Shown here: positions 46,002-54,183 of the stretch, one piece after another
How the letters are laid out: each line of letters opens with the position of its first letter
Position numbering within the stretch: position 1 is the first letter of the stretch
Source of the DNA: an uncultured Christensenellaceae bacterium
GTDB lineage: Bacteria > Bacillota > Clostridia > Christensenellales > CAG-314
Direction of reading: 5' to 3'
Length of the DNA stretch: 64,000 nt
Assembly: GCA_910587795.1 (NCBI GenBank)
Contig: CAJUNH010000003.1
Coordinates: 1-64,000 of the forward strand
Made by a program: the position numbers and the translations under genes
The notes under the pieces: generated by a model
Seen by the model: only the letters and a program-made list of their open reading frames with translations
What the model was told of the DNA's origin: nothing
Databases searched by the model: none

Positions 46002-47087
46002 TTATGTATTAATATCATCTGCATTTCGTACCATAACGCGGACGGTTTTGGACGCCAATGCAAGCATTCCCGCAGCCAAAACGATAGCAAGATCGGCAAC
46101 AGTATACAAATTGTAAACAAACGCCCACGAAACCGCCGTATACCCCTCCATAGCCCAGCTGCTAAAAACAAAGTATCCGCTTATTACGTGCGCAGAATAT
46201 CTAAGCAATACGGCAAGCGTTGTACCGACTGCAAATTCCGCAAAAATATTGCTTTTTAAAAACTTAAAATTACGCGCAATGCCTGCAAGACCTATTGCGG
46301 AAAACGCTATCGGGTAATCTAACAGCGCCTGCATAGGTTCGTAAAACTGCGGCGACTGTATAAACTGCAAAAATCCGTACACTACGCCCGCAATTACTCC
46401 CCTGCGCGTACCGAACATATACGAATACAACGCCAGCGGCAGCAAACTTGCAAACGTTACCGAACCGCCCTGCGGCAGCGAAAAGAATTTAACGTAGGAC
46501 AAAGCAAATGACAGCGAAACGCACACCGCGCCGTACGTTAACGCCTTAGCGTTGTATTCCGCGCGTTTACCCCCGAATACCGCTCCGCACACAATTACCG
46601 CCGCCAAAACGGCGGATATCAAGTACATACTCCAACTAAGCGGCTTGTAGTCGTCTCCCACCGGAGGAATGACGCACACTATTACGACAACGTAAACGGT
46701 AAACGCCGCCGCAAACCCCAACGCCGTCCATTTAAAAGCGGAGATCTGCTTTTTCTTCAACACAAAAGTTACGGTAAGTCCTACCGCGGTAAGCGCAAGC
46801 AAACCTATCATCAGCCAAAACCGCATTGTAATCGCTCCGTCGACGATTTCCTTGCTTAGCATTAAAAATCCTATCATAGATATTACGGCGGCGGAGTAAC
46901 CGATAATTACGCCCAATATCAGTTTGCGGGCTTTTTCCAGATATTCCTCATCGCGGTTACGTATGACGACGGCGTATACTGCCACTGCCGCAGCCAGCGC
47001 CAACGTGACGTACAAAGCATAACGGCTCAGTACCCCGTAAGCCTGTTTAAGTCCGGCTTTGCCCATTTCTTCGATTATTTTCCACAT
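46002..47087 (-). CDS. thiT: ThiT-type thiamine transporter with an extra N-terminal membrane domain
   Basis: Residues about 178-361 match ThiT, the thiamine-binding S component of ECF transporters, with six membrane helices, LLDYPIAF, the AHVISGY segment and the C-terminal VYNLYTVAD. Normal ThiT proteins have about 190 residues. Here about 175 residues with five further membrane helices precede it, of unrecognised family. The ATG at 47087 has AAGGAG upstream and gives 361 residues. Upstream lies a TPP riboswitch and a terminator, so thiamine pyrophosphate represses it by transcription attenuation. The energising ECF module is not in the window. Confidence 0.85.
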   Translation of the reverse strand: MWKIIEEMGKAGLKQAYGVLSRYALYVTLALAAAVAVYAVVIRNRDEEYLEKARKLILGVIIGYSAAVISMIGFLMLSKEIVDGAITMRFWLMIGLLALTAVGLTVTFVLKKKQISAFKWTALGFAAAFTVYVVVIVCVIPPVGDDYKPLSWSMYLISAVLAAVIVCGAVFGGKRAEYNAKALTYGAVCVSLSFALSYVKFFSLPQGGSVTFASLLPLALYSYMFGTRRGVIAGVVYGFLQFIQSPQFYEPMQALLDYPIAFSAIGLAGIARNFKFLKSNIFAEFAVGTTLAVLLRYSAHVISGYFVFSSWAMEGYTAVSWAFVYNLYTVADLAIVLAAGMLALASKTVRVMVRNADDINT

Positions 47088-47208
47088 AACGACATTCTCC
47101 TTTTTGCATTTTGCCTGTTTTATAAAAGTTATACTCACTTTAAGCAGCCGTTTTTCAGCAAAAAGCAAAGAGGCAACGTATTGCAGCGGCAAACGCTAAA
47201 AAACGAAA

Positions 47209-47240
47209 AAGTTTCCCGTACAAAAAAGTACAAGAAACTT
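47209..47240 (-). terminator. Riboswitch expression-platform terminator
   Basis: Minus-strand AAGTTTC with GAAACTT and the inner pair GTAC with GTAC form a hairpin followed by TTTTTCGTTTTTT. It lies between the TPP aptamer and thiT. Confidence 0.85.
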
Positions 47241-47278
47241 GCAAAAAGAATACACACATATATAAAGTTATATATTTC

Positions 47279-47355
47279 CGCATTCCTTACGCAAGTACAA
47301 ACTTGACAAGTTCAAAGGGACTCTCTCAGCCGATTGCTCGGCACCCCTAGCAAAA
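47279..47355 (-). ncRNA. TPP riboswitch (THI element)
   Basis: The minus strand holds the conserved THI-box blocks in order: GGGGTGCC, GGCTGAGAGAGTCCCTTTGA and, after a short stem, GCGTAAGGAATG. These are the thiamine-pyrophosphate-binding core segments (CUGAGA and the CCCUUUGAAC block). A terminator and the thiamine transporter follow, in the expected order. Confidence 0.95.
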
Positions 47356-47499
47356 TAAGTATAACTCTGTCTTTTGTTATTTGTCAATTATTTTATATTA
47401 CCTTTTTATTTAAATATTGCCCTACACTTAAATTCGGCAGTATACAATAAAAATCAATTTTACGTTTAGACCGTTTTATTGCTTGCAGACAAGCAAAAA

Positions 47500-47539
47500 C
47501 CCGCAGCGGACAGTATCAAAATTACCTTACCGTTGCGGG
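47500..47539 (-). terminator. Terminator of the NYN gene
   Basis: CCCGCA and TGCGGG, extended by CGG/CCG across one mismatch, then TTTTTGC on the minus strand. The rest of 47356-47670 holds no gene. Confidence 0.75.
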
Positions 47540-47670
47540 CATAAACATTTATTTTTTAGCGAGTTTTATTACCGATAAGCGATACACAAAGCAGACGTTT
47601 ACCGCAAGACGCGTATTAAGTACACGGCTCGGCAAAACATAAATTAAACTTGCTGCCGCTTTTTTAGAAA

Positions 47671-49272
47671 CTAATCGTCTAAGCCGTCCAAAAGATCTTG
47701 TATAGTCGCCAGCAATTCGTCGTCGTTGCCGCCGTTTCCGCCTTTGTTTATTTCCTCGATTTTGCGCAGCAGTTTACCGTCGGTGCGCTGCATATAATAT
47801 CTTGCCGAGGGCGAATCGGGCTCCTCCGCCTGCGATTCGGCAATACTCTTCCAATGTTCTATTTCCTGCTGAGCCCTTAAACGTTCTTCTTCGCGGACTT
47901 TTGCAGCGGCTTCTTCGCTAGCTTTAATGCGCGCTTCCTCTATTGCCTTTTTTGCCTTTAAGCGTTCTTCCTCGCGCGCTCTTGCTTCCGCCTCCGCTTT
48001 AGCTTTGGCTTCTTCCAACTCCTTTTGCGCTTGATCTGCCGCGCGGACTTCGGCGCGGGTACGCGCTTTGGCTTCCTCGATTACGCGGCGTGCGTCTTCG
48101 CGCGCTTTTAAATCCTCGTACGCGGTTTGCTGCTCGTAAACGTGCGCTGCGGTCTTTGAGTCCTTTTCCTTAGGTTCATCCTTCATTTCCTTAACCAACT
48201 GATTTGTTTCGCTGGTTAAGCTTTTAAGTTTTTCCAACTCGCGCATAAGTTCTTCGTTATTGCCGCCGCTTTTGGCAAGTTCGGCAAGTTTAAGACGGAT
48301 TTCCTCCTCCGCTTTTGCGCGTTCCTCTTCCCTTGCGCGGGCAGCCGCTTCTTCGCGGGCTTTGGCGCGGGCTTCCTCTATAGCTTGCTGTGCGCGGGCG
48401 CGTTCTTCTTCGCGCGCCTTAGCTTCCGCCTGCGCTTTTGCTTCTTCGATAGCTTTTTTTGCATTTGCGCGTTCTTCTTCGCGGGCTTTCGCCTCTGCCT
48501 CTTCGCGGGCTTTCGTGCGAGCTTCCTCTATTGCCTTTTGCGCCTTTAAACGTTCTTCCTCGCGCGCCTTTGCCTCCGCTTCGGCTTTGGCTCTTGCTTC
48601 GTCGGCGGCTTTGGACTTAGCTTCTTTTTCCGCCTGCTGTTCCTCCGCAACACGCTTTAAACGCTCTATTTCCTTTAACAGTTCGCCGGTGTTATCCTGC
48701 TGTTGAACAGGCTTGTCCTCCGTAACGTTCTTTGCCGCGGCGCGCGCTATCGAACGGGTTGCCGTTGCTACCGCCGGACGGGTAACGGGACGAACGGGCT
48801 TTTTCGGCGCAGGTCGCGAAGCGGGCAATTTAATTTCGTACACGCGTCCTAAATCCACGTATTCGTCCACCATTGCCGAACTTGCGGCTTCGCCTTCGTC
48901 GGAACTGATAATTTTAATACCCTTGCCGTGCAGATAGCTGTATAAATACACCAAATCGCAGCTGGCGGTAATAACGCATACGGCGTTTACCGACGGGGCG
49001 CGGCACACCGTGTCCACCACGTCTACAAAAATACGGCTGTCAAAATCTTTTCGTCCGCGGCGTTTAATACGCATAGGACGCTCTATTTTGTATCCTTTAA
49101 GTTCCGCGCCGGCATAAATTTCCTTATGCTTACGCTCCTTTGCGCCGTAAATCTTACCAAAGAATATTTCGCCCATACCTTCCAGCTGGGCAATAATGTT
49201 GTCGTAATTTTCGCTGGTTAAATCCACATTATCCACGTCGATAAAAAAAGCGATATTTCTGTTACGCAGCAT
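47671..49272 (-). CDS. NYN-domain nuclease-like protein with a long repeated coiled coil
   Basis: Residues 1-150 form a NYN/PIN-like domain of the LabA/DUF88 group, with acidic residues in FFIDVDNVD (5-13), RKDFDSRIFVDVVDT and ITASCDLVY; this fold often cleaves RNA. Residues about 200-490 are a charged coiled coil composed of many near-repeats based on EEARAKAREEAEAKAREEER, interrupted around residues 350-390. The C-terminus is glycine- and aspartate-rich. GGAGGTG precedes the ATG. The domain is recognisable, but this architecture with a rod of nearly 300 residues is unfamiliar to me; scaffold or RNA-processing roles are speculation. Confidence 0.75.
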   Translation of the reverse strand: MLRNRNIAFFIDVDNVDLTSENYDNIIAQLEGMGEIFFGKIYGAKERKHKEIYAGAELKGYKIERPMRIKRRGRKDFDSRIFVDVVDTVCRAPSVNAVCVITASCDLVYLYSYLHGKGIKIISSDEGEAASSAMVDEYVDLGRVYEIKLPASRPAPKKPVRPVTRPAVATATRSIARAAAKNVTEDKPVQQQDNTGELLKEIERLKRVAEEQQAEKEAKSKAADEARAKAEAEAKAREEERLKAQKAIEEARTKAREEAEAKAREEERANAKKAIEEAKAQAEAKAREEERARAQQAIEEARAKAREEAAARAREEERAKAEEEIRLKLAELAKSGGNNEELMRELEKLKSLTSETNQLVKEMKDEPKEKDSKTAAHVYEQQTAYEDLKAREDARRVIEEAKARTRAEVRAADQAQKELEEAKAKAEAEARAREEERLKAKKAIEEARIKASEEAAAKVREEERLRAQQEIEHWKSIAESQAEEPDSPSARYYMQRTDGKLLRKIEEINKGGNGGNDDELLATIQDLLDGLDD

Positions 49273-49392
49273 AAGCGAACACCTCCGTTATTGCAAGTCC
49301 GTTGTACAGTATAATAAACTATTATATATTATTTACGTTTTGTTGTCTATACTTTCGATAAAAATATTAATTTTTCTCTTACGATTAAAAAT

Positions 49393-50217
49393 TTATTGCT
49401 GCAAACGCCGCCAGTAAAACAAATACTGCTGACAAAGCCCCGCATCCTCGCCGAACAGCTGACAGAAATATTTGCTGATTGCAGAGTCGGCATGCCCTTG
49501 TTCAAAATATTGATGGTAAACTTTTTTTATCCAGGTATCGACGGGAAAAACGTCTCCGCGCCGCATACCGAACAACAGTATGCAATCCGCCACTTTGGGA
49601 CCTATGCCTTTAAACGTAAGCAGCTGCCTGCGCGCATGATCGCTGTCCATAAGACCGAAAGCGGACAAATCGAAGTTTAACAGCGCGTTTGCCGTTTCGT
49701 GCAAATATCTGTCGCGGTAGCCCGCGCCTATTGCGGTATAAAACTCCACGGGCGAATTTGCCATTGCTTCAACCGCGGGGAACGCCCTGCCGTACGGCGT
49801 TTCGCGTCCCAGTTTATCGCACAGCCGCCCGATAATCAGCTGTATACGTTTGATATTGTTATTTGCCGATATGATAAAGCTGAATATCATCTCGGTTAAG
49901 TCCTGATTAAGTATTCTTATGCCCTTGCCGCAATCGGCGGCTTGCTTCATCAACGGCGACATTGCGGATATTTTGGCAACTTTTTTGCCGTAGTCGGCGT
50001 CCAAATCGAAGTAATGCCAAAAGTAATCGCCGTAATCCGTGCGTACTTCCACATTGCCATCGGCGTTATAGCTCAGTTCCGCATATTTATCCTGCGAATA
50101 CACCGCGTACGCGCCGCCGTCCCTGCGCTCGTAGCGGAATACTTGTCCGCATTCCAAAGTGTCGCGTATATTAAAAAATTCGGCGGAATACGTAAACGCA
50201 ACAGGTAGATTTTTCAT
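49393..50217 (-). CDS. ogg: 8-oxoguanine DNA glycosylase, Ogg1 type
   Basis: Bifunctional base-excision repair enzyme that removes 8-oxoguanine and nicks DNA. The N-terminal OGG domain (TLECGQVFRYE) is followed by the HhH-GPD core: LLTFKGIGPKVADCILLFG with the catalytic Lys in the hairpin and VFPVDTWIKKVY with the conserved Asp. The length of 274 residues is typical for clostridial Ogg. AAAGGAT precedes the ATG. It is located downstream of the ribosomal operon and is probably monocistronic. Confidence 0.93.
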   Translation of the reverse strand: MKNLPVAFTYSAEFFNIRDTLECGQVFRYERRDGGAYAVYSQDKYAELSYNADGNVEVRTDYGDYFWHYFDLDADYGKKVAKISAMSPLMKQAADCGKGIRILNQDLTEMIFSFIISANNNIKRIQLIIGRLCDKLGRETPYGRAFPAVEAMANSPVEFYTAIGAGYRDRYLHETANALLNFDLSAFGLMDSDHARRQLLTFKGIGPKVADCILLFGMRRGDVFPVDTWIKKVYHQYFEQGHADSAISKYFCQLFGEDAGLCQQYLFYWRRLQQ

Positions 50218-50441
50218 AATTTTATCCTTTGTTTATATTGTAATATTTTATGCCCGCGTAAGAATACGCACAGACAGCAAATGCATTTTACGACACGCGT
50301 GTTATATCTATCGCGGCAGACTAAACGCAAGCGAATAATTGTACCGCTTAGGCGTTTGCCTCAAAAGCAGAACTTGCCGTAACAAAGTTTGTTTTCCTTT
50401 GCCGCTGCCGTTTTGCAGCCGTATTAAGACGGGACTAGTAA

Positions 50442-50469
50442 AAAAGCCAAGGACATAACCTTGACTTTT
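50442..50469 (-). terminator. rplU-prp-rpmA terminator
   Basis: AAAAGTCAAGG and CCTTGGCTTTT pair on the minus strand (one G-T) with a 6-base loop, then further T residues. The stretch 50218-50441 holds no gene. Confidence 0.82.
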
Positions 50470-50483
50470 GTAAAATTAGATTG

Positions 50484-50768
50484 TTATTGCTGCTCTGCGG
50501 GATAAACGGATACTTGACGTCTGCCCTTGCCTGCGGCTTCGAACTTAACTACGCCGCTGATTAACGCAAACAAAGTGTCGTCCTTGCCGATACCGACGTT
50601 GTTACCGGGGTGGAAATGCGTGCCGCGTTGTCTAACAAGGATATTGCCTGCCTGCGCAAACTGACCGTCCGCGCGTTTTGCGCCGAGGCGTTTACTGGCG
50701 CTGTCGCGTCCGTTTTTAGTACTGCTGGTACCCTTTTTATGAGCAAATAATTGCAGTTTAATAAACAT
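50484..50768 (-). CDS. rpmA: Ribosomal protein bL27 with a Prp-cleaved N-terminus
   Basis: Large-subunit protein that reaches to the peptidyl-transferase centre. The sequence carries the Firmicute N-terminal extension MFIKLQLFA before [14 protein letters not shown], which must be removed by the protease Prp encoded just upstream. The rest ([32 protein letters not shown]) is highly conserved. GGAGGTAA precedes the ATG. Last gene of the operon. Confidence 0.97.
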   Translation of the reverse strand: MFIKLQLFAHKKGTSSTKNGRDSASKRLGAKRADGQFAQAGNILVRQRGTHFHPGNNVGIGKDDTLFALISGVVKFEAAGKGRRQVSVYPAEQQ

Positions 50769-50769
50769 T

Positions 50770-51099
50770 TTAAATTACCTCCAAATTGATAAAGTCCGAA
50801 TACTCTGTGTAAAAATCCTGCAATCCGGCAAGCAGCGTATTTAATATTACGTCGGCGTCGTGCCTTTCCTCGTCGGTTAAATTACTTGGCAGAGTAAACT
50901 TTAATTTGCCTGTTTCCGTTTCGATTTTGTACTTGACGTTGATTTTTGCCACTTGCAGCAGCCCTAACAGGCTTGCTTGCAGCAACGTGGATATACCCGC
51001 GCAAACAATGTCTTCGCCCTGTTCGCCGTAACCGGTATGCCCGCTCGCCTCTACTTCGATAACGGAATTGTTTTTCCGTATTAATTTTATGTCAGTCAT
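50770..51099 (-). CDS. prp: Ribosomal-processing cysteine protease Prp
   Basis: Cleaves the N-terminal extension of L27. The catalytic pair is the His in [17 protein letters not shown] and the Cys in VCAG, followed by the conserved Ser/Thr segment ISTLLQA. 109 residues, between rplU and rpmA, separated from rplU by a single base and from rpmA by one base. This position is characteristic for Firmicutes that need L27 processing. Confidence 0.95.
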   Translation of the reverse strand: MTDIKLIRKNNSVIEVEASGHTGYGEQGEDIVCAGISTLLQASLLGLLQVAKINVKYKIETETGKLKFTLPSNLTDEERHDADVILNTLLAGLQDFYTEYSDFINLEVI

Positions 51100-51100
51100 T

Positions 51101-51397
51101 TTACAGCGCGATAGATTCCACTTTCAACTTAGTGTAGGGTTGTCTGTGACCTTGACGTTTACGAATGTTCTTTTTCGCTTTGTACGTAAAGATGTTAAGT
51201 TTTTTACCCTTACCGTGTTCTACAACCGTCGCTACAACTTTGGCGCTTCCGTCGGTGACAACCTTGTCGCCGTCCGCTGCCAGTACAACATCCAAATTAA
51301 GCTTTGCGCCTACTTCGGCAGACAAAAGCTCCGTTTCAAAAATAAGACCTTCCGTCACTTTGTACTGTTTTCCGCCAGTTTTAACAATTGCGTACAT
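51101..51397 (-). CDS. rplU: Ribosomal protein bL21
   Basis: Large-subunit protein binding 23S rRNA domain I. The 98-residue sequence starts MYAIVKTGGKQYKVTEG and ends with KKNIRKRQGHRQPYTKLKV, matching the family over its full length. GGGAGGT lies upstream. First gene of rplU-prp-rpmA with a structured leader. Confidence 0.97.
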   Translation of the reverse strand: MYAIVKTGGKQYKVTEGLIFETELLSAEVGAKLNLDVVLAADGDKVVTDGSAKVVATVVEHGKGKKLNIFTYKAKKNIRKRQGHRQPYTKLKVESIAL

Positions 51398-51488
51398 TTA
51401 AGTATTACCTCCCGTATCAGAGTCTCGCTAAACAAGGGTGGACGTTACGTCGCTTGACAAAATAACCCTTTTTATGCGGCTACGATAT
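51398..51488 (-). promoter_or_regulatory. rplU leader with hairpin, possible L21 leader
   Basis: The minus-strand leader folds AAGGGT with ACCCTT (51465-51470 and 51434-51439), enclosing a GACGT/ACGTC pair, before the GGGAGG ribosome site. Firmicutes have a known L21 leader motif; I cannot confirm this one without a covariance model. Confidence 0.5.
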
Positions 51489-51517
51489 ATGTTACACTAG
51501 TTGCAATTTTTTGTCAA
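51489..51517 (-). promoter_or_regulatory. rplU operon promoter
   Basis: Minus-strand TTGACA (51512-51517), 17 bases, TAACAT (51489-51494). Confidence 0.65.
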
Positions 51518-51591
51518 ACGAATTGACGGCTTTATTTTGTATAGTTTTGCAAAATTTGAGGCATACTAGCAATAAAACGAGAGGTGATGAT

Positions 51592-51741
51592 ATGACCAAA
51601 AGCAGACAGATAAATCACGAATATTACGCCAATTACGAAACCTGCCGCAACCGCTGGTTTGACGACTTCGACCCCGAAGAACTGCAAAACGAGGACGAAC
51701 ATTTAAGCTATAAGGAGGCTTTTGAAGAAGACGATGACTAA
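51592..51741 (+). CDS. Small acidic protein of unknown function
   Basis: 49-residue protein rich in Asp, Glu, Tyr and Asn. The frame extends upstream, but the ATG at 51592 follows GAGAGGTGAT and is the natural start. I recognise no family. Its last bases overlap the start of the next gene, so the two are translationally coupled. Its promoter should lie near 51530-51580, divergent from rplU. Confidence 0.6.
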   Translation: MTKSRQINHEYYANYETCRNRWFDDFDPEELQNEDEHLSYKEAFEEDDD

Positions 51742-52228
51742 ACAGAATACTGCGCAGGAAACGGTTACAGAGGAAATTATTACGGAAAACAACTGCGACG
51801 TAGACAAAACCAAGGAGGAACTTTCCAACCTGTACAAAAACGTTACTATGGCGCAAAACTGCGTAAAAACCCTGCTGCCGTACGTAGAAAAACAGGAAAT
51901 TACAAAAGTTCTGCACAAGCAGGTAGAACAATACGACCACTATATCGAACAGGTAGGCACGCTGTCCGCAAACTTAAACTTCGACCCCACCCCCGCGCCC
52001 AAAATGCTTGTATCTATGGCTAATATGGGTTTGCGCGCAAAAATGATGGCGGACAAAAGCATTACTCACGTAGCCAAAATAATGCTGCAAGGCACGCTAA
52101 ACGGTATAATAGATTTGTACCGCTTGATACGCCGAAACAAAACTGTTCACCCCGACGTAATGCTGCTTTCCAAGCAAATACTGCGCTACGAAGAAGGCTG
52201 TTTCGAGTCGCTTAAAGCGTTTCTGTAA
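51734..52228 (+). CDS. Helical protein of unknown function
   Basis: About 164 residues, almost all predicted helical, with heptad-like spacing in LSNLYKNVTMAQNCVKTL and a central segment rich in Met and Ala. No known domain recognised; the layout recalls helical-bundle DUF proteins. Start choice is uncertain: the ATG at 51734 overlaps the preceding stop codon, while a TTG at 51722 lies only three bases after AAGGAGG. It forms an operon with the small acidic protein. Confidence 0.6.
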   Translation: MTKQNTAQETVTEEIITENNCDVDKTKEELSNLYKNVTMAQNCVKTLLPYVEKQEITKVLHKQVEQYDHYIEQVGTLSANLNFDPTPAPKMLVSMANMGLRAKMMADKSITHVAKIMLQGTLNGIIDLYRLIRRNKTVHPDVMLLSKQILRYEEGCFESLKAFL

Positions 52229-52481
52229 TAATTTTTAAAAAGCAAATTTAAATAAATAAAAGATAAAAACATTTACAAACTTTAATGCCCAATGTGCGCA
52301 CCGCTTAACAACGGCGTATCGGTTTAGTAACGCGTTCGGCTAAAACAGCTCCGTTACTTAATTACAAAAAATACAATAATCCAAGCTTTGCTAAACGTAG
52401 GGGCAAACGTTACGGCATTTTATAATTATTACGGTAACTTTATAAATTTAAATAGTATAAGCGTTATATACAAAACAAAGA

Positions 52482-52502
52482 CGGCGGGCAAATTGCCCGC
52501 CG
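52482..52502 (-). terminator. Terminator of the 221-residue membrane protein gene
   Basis: CGGCGGGCAA with TTGCCCGCCG around a single A, followed on the minus strand by TCTTTGTTTTG. The remaining part of 52229-52481 shows no gene. Confidence 0.85.
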
Positions 52503-52516
52503 CTTAAATTACGATT

Positions 52517-53182
52517 TTACTTTGTTTTATTTACGGATTGCTTGTTTTCGCTTTTAAACTTAGCCGTATAGTTAATAAGCGCTTTGTTCAGCGCCGTTAC
52601 GCAGGTGTTGACGGAATCGTCGTCGATTATACCCGTAAGCAGCTGCGCCAAACACTGACGTTTACCGTCCTCGTCCAAGTCCTTTTTATAAATTGCAACG
52701 GCGTTTGCAGCCAAAACCTTAACCTCATTTATAAACTGCTTAAACGTCAAACTTTTTTCCGTCAGCTGCCGGCGTACGTTGCCGTAATACATCAGCTGCG
52801 TATAAAAAATCGCAAACACGTCGTCCGTCATAAGGGCGGACAGCTTGTTGCCGCCGACAGAAGATATCAGCTTAAATATTGCAGACGACAGCGCGCCTAT
52901 CGCAGCCGAATTGACTGCAACGTCAAGCGCAACGCTAAAGGTAAAGTTTGGAGCTTTGTTAATGCAAAATACGTCTATCGCCGCAAAACCCGCACCGAAA
53001 ATAAAAGGCAGCACCACCGCAAAATCAAACTTATGCAGTACGTCCACCTTTATTTTACTTACAAACAGTTTTTTGGCAATTTGAGTTAAAATGCATGTTG
53101 CCGAAGCATACATAACAAAGTATGCGTTGTCGCAGCCGCGTATAAATTTCAGCAGCGACTCGATAAAAATTTCAAAATCCAT
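52517..53182 (-). CDS. Membrane protein of unknown function
   Basis: 221 residues. Three or four hydrophobic segments occupy the N-terminal 110 residues (YFVMYASATCILTQIA, FAVVLPFIFGAGFAAIDV, FSVALDVAVNSAAIGAL). The rest is a soluble helical region with acidic and basic stretches. I recognise no family. The N-terminal half could be phage-like (holin-like in size), but the cytoplasmic tail is too long for that. It ends in a strong terminator and borders the repressor array. Confidence 0.5.
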   Translation of the reverse strand: MDFEIFIESLLKFIRGCDNAYFVMYASATCILTQIAKKLFVSKIKVDVLHKFDFAVVLPFIFGAGFAAIDVFCINKAPNFTFSVALDVAVNSAAIGALSSAIFKLISSVGGNKLSALMTDDVFAIFYTQLMYYGNVRRQLTEKSLTFKQFINEVKVLAANAVAIYKKDLDEDGKRQCLAQLLTGIIDDDSVNTCVTALNKALINYTAKFKSENKQSVNKTK

Positions 53183-53303
53183 AACGTGTATTTTCTCCTA
53201 TATTTTTACAAAATACAGTCCCCGAGATTTTGTTAATATTTACCGCAAAGCAGCCCCCGCAGCTTTACGGCAATTTTATTATCTCATACGCCGCAAACAA
53301 AAA

Positions 53304-53351
53304 GCAACCTTAAGTTTCAACTTTTTTTTTATAAGAGAAACGTCAAGTTGC
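53304..53351. terminator. Terminator of unit A
   Basis: GCAACCT...GTTTC pairs with GAAAC...AAGTTGC across an internal loop and is followed by T-runs in both directions. Confidence 0.75.
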
Positions 53352-53382
53352 CTTTTTGAAATATAAAAACGTTTTTTTAGTT

Positions 53383-53586
53383 TTAATCAAAATCATTTCT
53401 GCCAAGCAAATAATCTGTACTTACGTTAAAATAGTCTGCTATTTTTATGATTGCACTAGCGGTTGGTTCGTTTACGTTTGTTTCCCATTGTGATATTTGC
53501 GCTTGACTATACCCTATTGCTATCGCAAAATCTTTTTGTGATAATCCTTTTTCTTTTCTTAATTCTTGTAATCTCTTTCCAAACAT
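53383..53586 (-). CDS. XRE-family repressor A
   Basis: 67-residue Cro/CI-type DNA-binding protein with one helix-turn-helix (residues 16-36, LSQKDFAIAIGYSQAQISQW) and the tail KIADYFNVSTDYLLGRNDFD, which is nearly identical in all three array repressors. There is no effector or protease domain. No Shine-Dalgarno precedes the ATG; a TAAAAT hexamer lies 6 bases upstream. It likely represses the rightward promoter at 53620-53648 through operators ATCAGT-N2-ACTGAT-like, and probably its own gene. Confidence 0.85.
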   Translation of the reverse strand: MFGKRLQELRKEKGLSQKDFAIAIGYSQAQISQWETNVNEPTASAIIKIADYFNVSTDYLLGRNDFD

Positions 53587-53606
53587 AAAAATATTTTACA
53601 ACAAAT

Positions 53607-53662
53607 ATCAGTAAACTGATTGACAATATCATTAAGCTGATATAAAATATCAGTATCCTGAT
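53607..53662 (+). promoter_or_regulatory. Unit A promoter with three operators
   Basis: The promoter TTGACA (53620-53625), 17 bases, TAAAAT (53643-53648) reads rightward. Three 14-bp operators: ATCAGTAAACTGAT (53607-53620), ATCATTAAGCTGAT (53628-53641), ATCAGTATCCTGAT (53649-53662). Their centres are exactly 21 bp apart, two helical turns, so bound dimers would lie on one face. Confidence 0.8.
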
Positions 53663-53804
53663 TAATAAACAATTTTGGAAATATTAAAAATATTGTGACA
53701 TTCTAAATTTATAATGTTTATTGTGTAAAAAACAGCTGTGTACAAATTTATGATAGCACAAGACTATGTCTAAATCATTACAAAAATAAAAAAAAAGGTA
53801 TATT

Positions 53805-53828
53805 ATGAAAAAATCCGCAATTATATAA
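53805..53828 (+). pseudogene. Truncated DUF6809-like start, unit A
   Basis: An ATG opens with MKKSAII and stops after seven codons. The DNA is the same as the start of the intact gene at 55120, except that ATG CAA has become ATA TAA. After another ten bases it joins the left flank of unit B. Confidence 0.7.
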
Positions 53829-53875
53829 CTGCTGCTTTACGGCAATTTTATTATCTCATACGCCGCAAACAAAAA

Positions 53876-53923
53876 GCAACCTTAAGTTTCAACTTTTTTT
53901 TTATAAGAGAAACGTCAAGTTGC
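53876..53923. terminator. Terminator of unit B
   Basis: Same hairpin as at 53304-53351, with no base changes seen. The corresponding place in unit C (54555-54580) has lost it. Confidence 0.75.
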
Positions 53924-53954
53924 CTTTTTGAAATATAAAAACATTTTTTTAGCT

Positions 53955-54164
53955 TTAATCAAAATCATTTCTGCCAAGTAAATAATCCGTGCTTACGTTA
54001 AAATAGTCCGCTATTTTTATGATTGCACTAGCGGTTGGTTCGCATTCGTCTTTTTCCCAACGGGTTATCATACTTTGGTTTACTTGTACTGCTTCAGCTA
54101 ATTCTTTTTGTGTTATTCCCTTTTCGTTCCTTAGCTCTTTTACTCTTATTGCAAAACTTCTCAT
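53955..54164 (-). CDS. XRE-family repressor B
   Basis: 69-residue Cro/CI-type protein. Helix-turn-helix ITQKELAEAVQVNQSMITRW differs in its recognition helix from repressor A, while the final 28 residues are identical to A. The ATG lacks a Shine-Dalgarno and lies exactly 6 bases from a TAAAAT hexamer, as in unit A. The cognate operators are of the ATGAGT/ACTCAT type at 54184-54239. Confidence 0.85.
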   Translation of the reverse strand: MRSFAIRVKELRNEKGITQKELAEAVQVNQSMITRWEKDECEPTASAIIKIADYFNVSTDYLLGRNDFD

Positions 54165-54183
54165 AAAAAAATTTTACCCTAAA

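Larger units (their letters stand above)
53262..53833. repeat. Tandem switch unit A
   Basis: First of three tandem units, 572 bases. It has, left to right: the flank GCTTTACGGC, a hairpin terminator, the leftward repressor gene, operators and a rightward promoter, then the truncated start of a DUF6809-like gene. The first 209 bases match unit B at 203 positions by eye without gaps. Similarity stops abruptly at 53470 and resumes near 53750. Confidence 0.9.

Noticed and set aside
48260..48706. 148-codon Ala/Ser-rich plus-strand ORF
   Set aside because: Antisense shadow of the repetitive coiled coil of the NYN gene.
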